Source: Triangularia verruculosa (lineage: Eukaryota > Ascomycota > Sordariomycetes > Sordariales > Podosporaceae). Taken from it: a stretch of 64,000 nt of DNA. Both the position numbers and the translations under genes were made by a program. Location of the stretch: contig MU863891.1 in the NCBI GenBank assembly GCA_033296885.1, positions 309,393-373,392 on the forward strand, read 5' to 3'. Position 1 is the first letter of the stretch. Each line of letters starts with the position of its first letter. The notes below the pieces were generated by a model that had not been told where the DNA came from, searched no databases, and saw nothing but the letters and a program-made list of their open reading frames with translations. Shown here piece after piece: positions 34,009 to 44,537 of this stretch.

Positions 34009-35408
34009 TTACAGTTTTGCGCTCTTTCCGCTCTCCAACAGCTTCGTCTGCACCTTGTAAATCTTGAGCAGCTGCCGGACCGCCAAGTCGAGCAAGACGT
34101 CCTCGGAGCCCCCGGGAATTCTTGTCCCTGGAACCTCACGGTGGAGAACTACAAAACGAAGTCAGCATGTGAACCTCCTCACAACATCGCGTAACAAGTG
34201 AACTCACTCTCAGCAATCATCCCTTGGCCCGTAGTTGTAAACCCGTTCCCACCAAACAACAGCACCGCCGTGTCCGCACACTCCTTGAACACAATGCCCG
34301 CCTGCGCTTTCAGCAATGCCGTCAGGCCGCCCAACTTGACATCCGCCTCCTCCGCCGGCAGCTTCGTCATCAGATAGGCAAAGTGCTCCACCCACGCCGT
34401 CAAACTTTCCAACAGGGCACCAGCTTTGGCCAGGCGGTGCCTAACCACCGGCTGCTCCACGAGTGGCTTGCCAAACGCCTCTCTCTTCATGACGTACTCG
34501 AACGCCGAGCTCAAAGCCACTCTCGCTTGCCTGGTAGTACCGGTTGCGACTGCTAACCGCTCGTGGTTAAAGTTGGTCATGATGTACTTCATGCCGCTGT
34601 TTTCCTTTCCGATCAAGTTCTCAACTGGGACCTTCACATCATCCAGCTCGATGAAGGTGGTGCCGGCGGAGATTTGGCCAGCTACTTTGAGCCGGCGCAT
34701 GCTGACGCCCGGGTAGCCCTTCAACGGGACAACGAGCAATGAGATGCCAGCTGCTCCAGAGCCTGGAGGGCCGGTCCTGACAGCCATGGAGGCGTAGTCG
34801 GACCAGATGCCGTTTGTGATCCACTTCTTTGTGCCGTTGACGAGGTAATGTTTACCGTCTGCGGATTTCTTCGCGGTGGTAACGATGCCGGCTACATCGC
34901 TACCAGCTTCTGGCTCGGTGATGGCGATGCAGATTCTCTTGGTGCCGAGGAGGATATCGGTCACAATCCGTTCTTGGAGTTGCTGGCTGCCAAACTTGAG
35001 GATGAGAGGGAGACCGAAAGCGATGCCGGTTGTCAAGCTGCCCGGGGGACCCGCGAGACCAGAACGGGTCATCTCGTCACCGTATATGTATCCATGGATG
35101 GAGTCAAATTCCTCGACTTTGAGACCACCGAGGAGTGTGTGGATTCCAAGCTTCTTAAGCCAAGCTACTGGGAGGGGTGCCGGGAGGGCGGGAATCAGCA
35201 TGTGGTGCTTTGCAAAGGTGGAAAAGACGGATTCAGGAACGGTAGCAGTGGGTGATTGCTCGGATTCGATGGCCAGGGAATGTAAGTTTTCTGTGATGAA
35301 TGGGCGGATGGCCTTTGCCCATTTGCGATGAGATGGTGTGAAGTATGGGGAGGGAAGGCCCATGAGAGATGGAGGGTCAGAAAAGGGGATCGGGGCTTTG
35401 GAAGACAT
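34009..35408 (-). CDS. Acyl-CoA dehydrogenase
   Basis: Exons 34208-35408 and 34009-34148 (59-base intron, GTGAGT donor) give 446 residues. The typical order is present: an N-terminal helical domain, the middle flavin-contacting stretch ICIAITEPEAGSDVAGI and KKWITNG (about 170-210), and the C-terminal helices with NHERLAVATG, REAFGKPLVEQPVVRHRLA and FGGNGFTTTGQGM. The second exon restores the usual ending: ILHREVPGTRIPGGSEDVLLD. In many family members the catalytic base is Glu in a YEGT segment; here that position reads IPGGS, so a base must come from elsewhere (as in isovaleryl-CoA-type enzymes) or the reaction differs. No signal peptide or clear mitochondrial presequence and no C-terminal SKL. 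The enzyme would oxidise an acyl-CoA at the alpha-beta bond, substrate unknown. Confidence 0.88.
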
Positions 35409-36199
35409 CTTGACTGGCGATCTAAGTTAAATCACGACAAGTGAAATGTGATGATGAAACGATGCAAATGAAACAAATATTGTTGATGACTGCATGGTGA
35501 AAACAAAGGAAGTATATGTAGCATCGCGATCCCCGCATTTTTGGGGGCGATCACCAACATGGAAAATGATTTGAGCCTCGGTTCCCCTGGCTTCTCCGCA
35601 CTGGCGCCCTGGCAGCTGCGCTGGAGATCACGACAGGGCTAAGAGCTGAAATATGCGGGGTTGCCTTGCACAACATCAGTCTCATGCTGAGTTCAAAGCA
35701 CATACCTTTACGTCAACTCATATGCAGTGGATTTCTGGGAGCAGGTCGACGTCCGGTATCGAGATGCACGTCGAAGAAACAGTATAAGCGACAACCAGGC
35801 TCCTTGGCGATGAACGAAAGCGCATAATGGGGACTTCATTTCAACGACACCTCATCAAGCTGAGAAACTGGAAAACGAAAAGGGGGACCTGGAAATAGTA
35901 GACATCCGGTCATCAAAGGACTCCAGGGCAGGTACCTACTACGAACGCTGCTGCCTTCTTCTGCTTCTAAGCACATTCGGCAGGAGCACCCTCGCCTACA
36001 TCAGGACCTGAAACTTCTTGTATCATCATGCACATCTTGAATTCCCCTTCTTACAGTCCTCGATTACGATTACAAGGTCCCTGAACTGATGAAAGCCAAC
36101 ATCTATGCTTTTAAACTCCTCATCCCCTTTTCTGTAGCCACCCAGAAACACCAGCTTCTCCATCCCCAACTCCTCAACCACTTCAGATACCATATCCAT
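35409..36199. other. Intergenic, nothing seen
   Basis: About 790 bases between the acyl-CoA dehydrogenase start and the 3' end of the GPI-anchored protein gene. No frame or repeat of note. Confidence 0.55.
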
Positions 36200-36912
36200 C
36201 TACAACGCAATGCCCACAAACACAGCTCCCAACCCAAGCATCACTGCCGCTACCGAAGCGCCATTCATCCCCGGTGCCCCAGCCCTTGTCGTCGTTGTCG
36301 CTGCCGCCTCTCCTTGAGCAGTATTCGCCCCGGGCGAACTCGTCCCGTCCGGAGCCGGAGTCGTCTGCGCAGCATCACCACCATTCCCACCACCAGTTTG
36401 AGTGGGCGAGTCATTCCTATCACCATAATTATCAGCCCCAAATCACTTCGTCCCCCGGCACCCCATCAATTATCAAGAAATACTCACCCAGCCGTAGGCC
36501 CCCCAGAACCGTCCCTCCCCGCATTCATATCATCAGCCGCCCCTTTACTCGCCAGCGCCTCCCTCCCACAGCTGTCCTCCCACAACTCCCCCGTCACCCC
36601 CAGCTCCCTCGCCGGCCCGCACAGCTCAGGAAAGAAGTTGATGCAGTACGTATACAGCGCAATGGCGTACAGATCATACGTATGCCCGGTCGTCTGCGTG
36701 CAGGTGGGGATACACGTCCCGACGAAGAGCTCGGACCCGGCACCGCCGCACATGCACTCTGCGAAACCTCGGGTGGACACGTCCCCGGGACAGGTCGCGA
36801 CGGCGGTGTCGAAGCAGGTTTGGCATTGGACTGAGGAGCCGACAAAGAGGGGGTTTATGGCGGATGCTAATGTTGCCGCTAGAAGAGAGAGGACTAATGA
36901 AAGGCGAGCCAT
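36200..36912 (-). CDS. Cysteine-rich GPI-anchored surface protein
   Basis: Exons 36488-36912 and 36200-36416 (71-base intron, GTGAGT donor, GTGATAG acceptor) give 213 residues. ATG 36912 starts a clear signal peptide (MARLSLVLSLLAATLASA). A cysteine-rich domain follows (about residues 25-105) with C-x2-C, C-x-C and C-x3-C spacings (VQCQTCFD, ECMCGG, CIPTC), then a Thr/Gly/Ala-rich stalk (TQTGGGNGG, TTPAPDGTSS). It ends in a GPI signal: GAPGMNGASVAAV then a hydrophobic tail to IAL. The family is not recognised; the cysteine pattern does not fit CFEM cleanly. Likely a cell-wall or plasma-membrane surface protein. Confidence 0.8.
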
Positions 36913-37777
36913 TTGCCAAAAAGAGTGACAACCTATATTCAAGGTAGGATAAAGACGAAAGATATCAACAGCAACAAGAAATGATACAACAACGGAAGAG
37001 AGTTCCACATAAGAAGGGCGGGGGCAACATTACCTAGACATGGATGGGTGTGAATGGGTTTTATACCACCAGTCCATCACTGCAACAAATATCACAGCTG
37101 AAAGTTTCAAGATCTGCATTCCCCTTTTAGCTGGGCGATCTATCGATGGTTCTGGACCACATAAGGAAATGCGGTGCCCAAGAAAAAAAAATGCCATTCC
37201 GCCCCTATCAGACGCCACCCGCCGGGATGTTTTTGGGAACAGGATCTAGACTCATGTGCTAAAAAAGCAATAAAACAAGTGACAGGTGCTCGGCACTTCC
37301 AGCGAAGAAAGCGCTATTGCTTTTCAGCCGCAGTCTCATGGCCAGTCATGCCCGACAATGTCTTGGCAGGAAAAGTTGAGAGTCTAGATCTGGAGGTAGA
37401 TATTTGCTGCTAGGTAAGGTATGGATGGCGCGTGGGGGAAATTGAACCAGTCTGAAGCTTTTCTAAAAGAATGGAGTATATCGCAAACTAAGAACCAAAG
37501 GAGGCTTGCTGTACAGAGTATCAAGTTAGAAAATGGTTATGGCTGGCTGAAAAAAAGAACGGTAAAACAGCTCTTTAAGCCTGAAAAGCCTTGGTATTAG
37601 AACTATCGTAAATCATGCCCAGGTTTTTATCCTTTGAAATTATTCAAAAGTCCTGCTAACTCATCATTGATATTACACAAGGTATCCTGAAAGACAGCCA
37701 AAAATATCCAAACACCTGCTCATATGCAACCGCACCATGCGAACTCCCTCACTCAAAGTTTCATATCTCAACCCCCT
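36913..37777. other. Intergenic, nothing seen
   Basis: About 865 bases between two leftward GPI-anchored protein genes. No recognisable frame or repeat. Confidence 0.55.
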
Positions 37778-38445
37778 TTACAAAACAAAAGCCCAAGCCA
37801 TCAACCCAACCGCCGCACCCTGCACCCCCAACCTCTGCGCCACCAACCCAGCCGAATTCGGGCTGACAGTCGACGTAGAAGTAGACGTCGTAGCCGTAGA
37901 AGTAGAAGTCTGCGTCCTGGTAGCAGTAGTGACACTGCTGGGGGTGCCATCGCCACCCGCGCCAGGGCGTCCCTCTGAGCGAGTGGCGCACATATTGAAC
38001 GAGTTACCGCCCGCCCCGGTGTGCGTCATCGTGCCGACGTAGACGCAGTTGCCGTTGAGATTGGGGTTGAAGACGATTCTATCTGGGCCAGGGGAGCCTA
38101 TTTTATTTTGTCAATATCTACATTCATCTTGATCACCTGAATAAAGGGGAAGGAGAGCATACCCCCAGAATAAGCCCCATTCCTCACAATAGGAAACTCC
38201 TGATACGGCCCGCTAGCAGTGAAGACGAGACCTTCCCTGTTGTTGAACCGGTGGGGGTACTTGTTGTTGCCAAGCTGTTCCCCGTCCTCGTGAAGACGGC
38301 AGCCCTCGGCGAGGGCTTCGTCGATTTGGGCCTTGGACCAGTTGTTGTTTCCGCAGCTGACCTGGCCGATTCCGGCTGTGCCTTGAGCCGTCGTGGCCGT
38401 GGCGGCTGAGAGGGCGAGGAGGAGGAGGGATTTGAGGGTGAACAT
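37778..38445 (-). CDS. GPI-anchored guanyl-specific ribonuclease (RNase T1/N1 family)
   Basis: Exons 38163-38445 and 37778-38097 (65-base intron, GTATGC donor, AATAG acceptor) give 200 residues. A signal peptide (MFTLKSLLLLALSAATATTA) precedes a ribonuclease T1-like domain (about 28-132). All five catalytic residues of the family can be placed: Tyr63 and His65 (KYPHRFNN), Glu83 (EFPI), Arg101 (GPDRIVFN) and His120 (THTGAGGN). The His65-Glu83 spacing of 18 equals that of RNase T1 (40 to 58). Cysteines at 31, 49, 112 and 131 fit two disulphides. Unlike ordinary secreted T1 enzymes it carries a Ser/Thr stalk (about 146-174) and a C-terminal GPI signal (SPNSAG, then a hydrophobic end GLMAWAFVL). 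It should cleave RNA after G at the cell surface. The anchor is inferred. Confidence 0.88.
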
Positions 38446-39220
38446 CCTGACGACGGGATGAGTGATGTGAATGATTGAGATTGAGAGGTGAGGTTGAAGT
38501 TAGGTTAAATGAGATGAAGTTGATGTGTTCGCCAAGTGGACTTGGTCGCGTCGCTCAGCCGTGGCGCCAAGAAAGGAGATCCGTCGGGGAGAGGTGAGTG
38601 GTGATTGGCTGCATTGCTTGGGGGTGATGGAGATTTTTGAATTCTGAGACATGGAGCATGGCTTGTCCATGTGATGATTTGTGGAACTCTCTTCTTTTTC
38701 AGCTGGGCGAGTGGTTTGCGTGCAACGAGGCCTCCCCTTGAGCGCCAGTAGAGTAGGCCAAAGACGGAAGGTCAGATTTGAGAGGTTTAACTGAGGACGA
38801 GGGAACCTGCAAGATTGAAGATCACAAAAAGTGATGCTGTTAGTACTGGACATCGGCTCGATAGAAAAGGAGTTTCGTCCTTACTTAAAACATGCTTTCA
38901 ACTGCTGTCGAGTCAATCTCTAGCTCGGAGTAGATACGGATGAAAGCCAATGAGAACAGTCGGGTATTCCACATGCGAAAGGCCATGTTGATGGCTGGGT
39001 TGGGCTTCGTTGTTCCACGTATCCACTATCAGCTTCTACAACACAGTGGGCGGCCGTCGTCGTACCCCGCTGACGTCAAACCCCACTGCCAATACTTGAG
39101 GACAACTTTTTGGATATGTCCAGCGAAGTAATATATTAGATGGTTGGAATCTTCCGACGCTCTTTTCGTCACTTTTCTGTCAATTTCTGGTTTAAAAAAC
39201 CTCGCGTTGCACCAGCCATC
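38446..39220. promoter_or_regulatory. Shared upstream region of two divergent genes
   Basis: About 775 bases between the starts of the ribonuclease gene (leftward) and the DUF3632-like gene (rightward). No coding frame. It must contain both promoters; I cannot name individual sites. Confidence 0.45.
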
Positions 39221-40211
39221 ATGTCTTCTCCCACCGACAACCCCCAAAGGAAAGATCCCGCACCCCTTCTTGCCGAAGCTTTGGAACCCCTCACCAAACC
39301 CACCGTCACCACCAATCTTGGCGGCCCTGTGGCGACTGCAGTTCAAAAGTATACCGATTTGGCCAGGAAAGCATATGAAGAAAATAATGCAGATGAGAAC
39401 CTAGAGGGCTTCCTGTGGTCGGCGTGGCAACCGATATTTGACGCGGCGGAGAAGACACCTGTTGATCAGCAAGAGGGCCTGGTGCAGTTTATCCTAGAGC
39501 TCAAGAAACACGATGTGACGGTCAAGACCAAAGATTCTGAAGGAAAGGAAGTGGAAGAGGTCTTGGAATTTGAGTACGACAACAAGAAACACCCAATCTG
39601 GAAAGATCTGCCCACCTTTGGATGGGAGGCAAGGGAGCGACTCCACAGAGGTAAGCACAGCAGGTTTCGAGTCCAGAACTGTGGCTAATTCTTGGATAGT
39701 GTCTGCGTTTGCTGCCGATTCAAAGGAGGATCGTGCCCAGCAAAACCGTCTTGTGTGGCTATTCGCGAGGTTAACGGGCCAAGTGGCCAAAGGTATCAAC
39801 GTGGAATGTGAGGTGGAGGTCCCTGGTGACTTCTCGCTTTTTGGATTGTGGAGCTGCAGAGAGGTGTTTGAGGCGGATCAGGAAGGCGAGGGAAGCAAAT
39901 ACATTGGGGCGGATGGAGAGCTGGTACAAGGCGCTAATGCAGAACTTGCCAGTCGGGGGATCATGCAGGCTAGTCTATGGATTAACTTTGCAGGAGAGTA
40001 TCTGTGGAGACTGAGCCAGGCGAATAGAGAAGTCAGCGAGAACAGTGGGAAACCAGGGACACACTTCCAGGCGAGTGGGTGGAAGGGGTTTAACAAGGAG
40101 AGATGGGCAGTCTGGAAGAGAGGTTTTGAAAAGGCCCAGGAGTGGGTGGTCGGTGAGGAGGCAAAGGAGGCCGTGAAGATGGCTGTTGGCGTTCTGGGTA
40201 GGCTCGACTAA
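39221..40211 (+). CDS. DUF3632-like protein of unknown function
   Basis: Exons 39221-39650 and 39700-40211 (49-base intron, GTAAGC donor, GGCTAAT branch-like site) give 313 residues from ATG 39221 (MSSPTDNPQ). An in-frame ATG at 39140 would add 27 residues. Tryptophan-rich helical segments are seen: FLWSAWQPIFDAAEKTP, HPIWKDLPTFGWEARERL, RLVWLFARLTG, ASLWINFAGEYLWRLSQ and WAVWKRGFEKAQEWV. This W-rich helical pattern with a DLP turn fits the fungal DUF3632 family as I remember it, but I cannot confirm it. No signal peptide or membrane segment, so probably cytosolic. No known activity. Confidence 0.7.
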
Positions 40212-40629
40212 TTCCATTTCCAATCGATCCTTCAACACAAGAGACTGCCATCGGCTTCGTCGTCTAGATCAAACAACGACTGGTGCTGCAGCGTGCTCTA
40301 ATTCAGGCTCACTACGATGTTTATGTGGAAGATCAATGGCCACTCGCATCATCGACAACAAGGCGATCCTGCTCTAATGGGTTGGTTCTGTTTTTTAAGC
40401 CTATGGTGGGAGTAATACAGTTGATAAATCGCAAAGCAATAAAAAGAATCGAAGAAAAAAGAGGAGAATATCTTGAAATAACCAAAATCGAAAGCATCGA
40501 CCGTTGTCCTTGAGAAGAGTCCTCCTGTCTTGTCACATTTTAACCAATTGATACATGAAGGTAATATCATCAAAGAGGCTGCATGTCTGCAAATCCATTA
40601 CCTTACCTCAAGACGCGCTGAAACAGTGT
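40212..40629. other. Intergenic between convergent genes
   Basis: About 420 bases of convergent 3' ends. Nothing else seen. Confidence 0.55.
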
Positions 40630-42390
40630 TCATAGCGTCAACTTATCCACCTGTGCCCTCACCTGCTCCATCCAATCCATCTCCTGCCGTTTCCTTTTCA
40701 GTGCGTCCGCTTCCAAAACACTCCCATGTTCCCTCATTACCCCCTCCAGATGAATACTCCAGATCACATATTGCTCGTTTGCCGACAGCGCCAGTCCCTT
40801 CCTTCCCCACTCAAAAGCCTCTTCCCACTCTTCCACATGCTCGCAATAATCAAACAACCATCCAATGAACAAGCACTCCATCATCTTGGCATACATCTCC
40901 GGAAATATCCCTGAATCTCTCATCATCCTCAACCTTTCCAACAAAGCCTTCACCCTAGGCTTGAAATCATGCCCGAACTCCTTGTTGAGCCACTGTTCTG
41001 CCAGCGCGTTACTCTCGGGGTCGCCTGACATGACCAATTTCTGCGCCCAGTACACACTCTGCGCCTCCACCCTGAGCATATGATGCCGTTTCTTATCCCT
41101 CTCCCTCACCGACAGCACGACGCTCATATCTGGCGGTGATCCCTTTGAAGAGGCTGTTGACGAATTCGGACTCCCACTCCGGCTCCTATCCTCACTCTGT
41201 TGACAAGCCAGACTCTGATTCCTCGCCCACTCTCGTGTCCTGCCCAACACTCCCGGTATATCCTCGATAACATCGGCGTTTGCCTGCGATAGAAGCTGAA
41301 TGTAACCCATCAGCCTCTCCTCATTCTCCGAACCTTCCTCAAACATCTCGACGAAACTCGCGGCAATCTCTGAGACTGGATGGTTCCCGAATTTGACGCT
41401 TGTTAACCGTGCGAGGTAGCGGAAGTAAGCCTTGAGAATATCCAGCCTCCCAGACTCGAGCAATAGATGGGGGACGACAAAACACAGATCTGAGAAAGAC
41501 TTCATAGTCGGACTGTCGAGCTTGCGTTCGATCTGTAAGAATGCCAGGCGTAAGACCTCACCACCGGTGGTGTGCTCCTTCAGGTCGAAGAGGTCCATGG
41601 ACACCTTGAAGTATCTGTAGCAGGGGTCGATATAGCCAGCTACCTCCTCCACTTGAAGGTTGGAAATGTCGAGGTCAATGTAACCGTGCAAGAAACGACG
41701 GATGGCGGTAAGGCCTAATTGAGCGGCGCGGGATGAGTCACCGCCGAAGAGGATGGGCGAACTGGTGCTATAACTATTGTGTCTGCTGAGAGGGGAAATC
41801 GAGGTGGAGGAGGAGTTCCCATCGTATTTGCCGTCCGTGGCGGAGTCATCTGAGTTGTGTCGTGGCCGTCTCTTGACGGCATATTTGAAAAAGCCCCAGC
41901 GAGCAAATTGGTTCTTGTACATTTTTGGTGTAGCCTTGAGGTTGTAATTGTTCTCCATTAATTGTATGATGTCACGCAGGATGCGGTTTTGGGTGATGTA
42001 AAGCTCATGAAGGAGGCCCTTCCATGGATCCCAGTCTTCGACTCGGCGAGGGACGATAGGATGGGGTGATGGGTGAGGGCCTCGAAGGGTGGCTGCTTTG
42101 GCCGCGGCAGCTGCTTTGCTGCCATGTTTACCAGACTTGCTGATGTGATGTCGTGATGCGCCGGTTTGATTATTACCATGAGAACCGGCGGTCCTTAGGG
42201 TAGCTTTCGATTTGAACTTCAGCGAGGAAACCTGCGACGGTTTGCTGGTGTGTGATACTGGGCTTGTGGTTTCTTCTTTGATAAACACTTTGACATCTTC
42301 GCCGTCGAGTGCCAGACCTGTCAAGTCCTTAGTGGCGGCGAGGAGGGCCTTGTGCCCCCCATCCGGTGATGCGCTACCGTCAAGATCCAT
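40630..42390 (-). CDS. Clr5-domain protein
   Basis: The frame from the first in-frame ATG (42390) gives 586 residues. It stays open upstream to 42576 without another ATG, so an upstream exon is possible and the N terminus is uncertain. The Clr5 domain is at about 118-170: WDPWKGLLHELYITQNRIL, IIQLMENNYNLKATPKMYKN and QFARWGFFKYAVKRR. It is named after a fission yeast silencing factor and is common in filamentous ascomycetes, often as a putative DNA-binding module. The upstream part is low-complexity with K/S/H- and A-rich stretches, and the downstream 400 residues are helical with no recognised domain. Probably a nuclear regulator; target unknown. Confidence 0.78.
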   Translation of the reverse strand: MDLDGSASPDGGHKALLAATKDLTGLALDGEDVKVFIKEETTSPVSHTSKPSQVSSLKFKSKATLRTAGSHGNNQTGASRHHISKSGKHGSKAAAAAKAATLRGPHPSPHPIVPRRVEDWDPWKGLLHELYITQNRILRDIIQLMENNYNLKATPKMYKNQFARWGFFKYAVKRRPRHNSDDSATDGKYDGNSSSTSISPLSRHNSYSTSSPILFGGDSSRAAQLGLTAIRRFLHGYIDLDISNLQVEEVAGYIDPCYRYFKVSMDLFDLKEHTTGGEVLRLAFLQIERKLDSPTMKSFSDLCFVVPHLLLESGRLDILKAYFRYLARLTSVKFGNHPVSEIAASFVEMFEEGSENEERLMGYIQLLSQANADVIEDIPGVLGRTREWARNQSLACQQSEDRSRSGSPNSSTASSKGSPPDMSVVLSVRERDKKRHHMLRVEAQSVYWAQKLVMSGDPESNALAEQWLNKEFGHDFKPRVKALLERLRMMRDSGIFPEMYAKMMECLFIGWLFDYCEHVEEWEEAFEWGRKGLALSANEQYVIWSIHLEGVMREHGSVLEADALKRKRQEMDWMEQVRAQVDKLTL

Positions 42391-44537
42391 TGAATCTGAC
42401 GGCGGCGGCGGTGCCCCGATGCCACTCAGGCTAAGGATCCCTGGTGAGATCAAACGGTCAACGGGGCGGGGCCTACGGTTGGCTGACGGCGGTGGCGGGT
42501 CCGCGTTTATGGACGGAGCAACGGGCTGATTAACGGCAGCGGTAGCGCAGGTGGACACTCGGTCGCGGAGAGTCACGGTGTGGACGGCCGGGGGGCTCCA
42601 ACGACAGCGTCAGCACCATTGCTGTTGGCTGCCTGACAGGCGAGGTGGGGGGGACCTGAGGACAGCGCTCGAGGTCAATGGAACCTGGGGCGCTGCACGG
42701 AGAGAATTCCGGAATGCGCGACAGGAGGGTCTGAATTGCGTCTGGAGGTGTTGGGATGCGCCTGGAAAACCGGAGGATCGCCGCAATTTGAGGGATTGGA
42801 TTGCCAGATCTCTGGACGGTTGGAACTGGTTGAACTGGAACAGCGGGAGGCCCACCCCCGCGCATTACCACCTGGCAGTTCCAGCGGACGGGACACAGCG
42901 CCACCTCCGCCAGACTCCCTTTTTTCGGTTTTGTCTGACGTGCCACTCCAGCAGGGAGACACTGGAGACTCGATGATGGGCCCCGGATCCGACTAGAAGA
43001 TGAGCTAGGCTGTCATCGCTCCCAACGTCGTCACGGCTGCATCAGGGCCGCAGCCGTTATGCGCTTGATCGCCCGTAACCCCTCTCGATGGCGCCCGGGC
43101 CCCATCCACGATCGCTTGGCGGGGAAGAGATGGGATGCCCCACATTCGCAGATCGCCCAGGACAACCAATCAGTAGCCGTTCCGACGCGAAACTTCGCTT
43201 GCGGGTTAGGGTCTTGGATCCACGTCCCTTGACAGCTCCATCATTTCTGCCCACAATTTTTGTCACAGTAAACGACACTTGTTTCCGTCTCACATGCTCC
43301 AAGTCATCGTGGTGACGACAGGACCAGGGAACGCGCCATTCCCGGCTGCTCCCAGCATGATCTTGGTACATAATGCCACAGCGAAGACGCCACAACCGAC
43401 AACTGCCGTTGGAGCATCCGTTCACCTTGCCAGTGTTTCACTCCCTGCTTGACACCTCCGCGGTTGCCTTCCGGCCTGGCAGTTGTCGGCCGAATGGGAT
43501 GGCGACATGACAGGCGCTAGAGGGAAACAGGTCAAACGTCCTGAACCAAGACGCCATCGGCCTCTTTCACACAAACAAGCGTCGCGGAATATCACCGAAG
43601 CTCATCAGGATGCTTCATGTCGAAAGCACAGAGTGACACAGACTCGACCGTGAAAACAATGCTACGTATGCAAGGCCCTACCAGAGTGTTACGCTGGAAG
43701 CCCAGTCATTGGCTGTCAACCGCTACCCAGGGGTTGAAACGAAGCGGAAGATGCCGACAGACCCAGACTCGCTCTAAAGTTACGTAACATTCTGGCCAAG
43801 AGTGCCAATCCGATAGCAAGGAATACTCGACTGGGTAATTCACACTCGACTCCCCTGAATTATTTGCTGCTCGGTGTCCGCTTTCAATTCTTGTCAGTAA
43901 AAGCTTGATCTCTAGGTCCACTCCGGCAATTATCCAATTCACGATCTCAGGCCCAGCTAATCATACAGCTCGGTAACTGGACAATATCATTGGCACGAAG
44001 CATAGGGCGGAGCTACCACCGCACCACTTCCTCAAACGAACATTTTACCCGTCTCTGTGTTTCCCCCCTTTTCTTGTGTCCAGAATGCCGAAAATGGTCT
44101 AGACAGTTCCGAAACGACCACCGTCCCGCTTCTCGCATTGACGTCTGGGGCAGTAACAAAGAGAAAAGAGGGTCACTAACATGTGGTTTTTGTGGGTCCA
44201 ATACCAGGTTGTCGGGTCAGTGACGATCATGCATTCAGTGGGAGGATCTTGGTTTGTTACCAGTAGGCCCAGGGTTTGGTAGAACGGCGGGCATGAAGAG
44301 GGAAATAGGGGTAGCCCTTCCGCTTTGATCACCTACATACCTAGGTACCTTACCCACCTCATGGACCAAAAAAGCAGAGCTTGGGCATTGGCATTGGTAT
44401 GCTTCAAAAAGCGCAAACAAGAGGACAAAAGGTTCAATCGTTTGTATTTCGACCTACGCCCGCTATGTGTAACATCTACCTGTGATTCCAACCAAGCAAA
44501 CAGTCAAGGAACAACCGCCATCTTTCAGCTCTTCAAT
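42391..44537. other. Intergenic, no supported gene
   Basis: About 2.1 kb between the leftward Clr5 gene and the 3' end of the leftward DUF7580 gene. Overlapping frames at 42530-42990 on both strands lack domains and are probably leader sequence of the Clr5 gene. No RNA gene or repeat found by eye. Confidence 0.45.

Noticed and set aside
36089..36928. 279-codon rightward open frame, Pro/Ser/Arg-rich
   Set aside because: Antisense to the two-exon GPI-anchored protein, which has a signal peptide, cysteine pattern, splice sites and GPI end.
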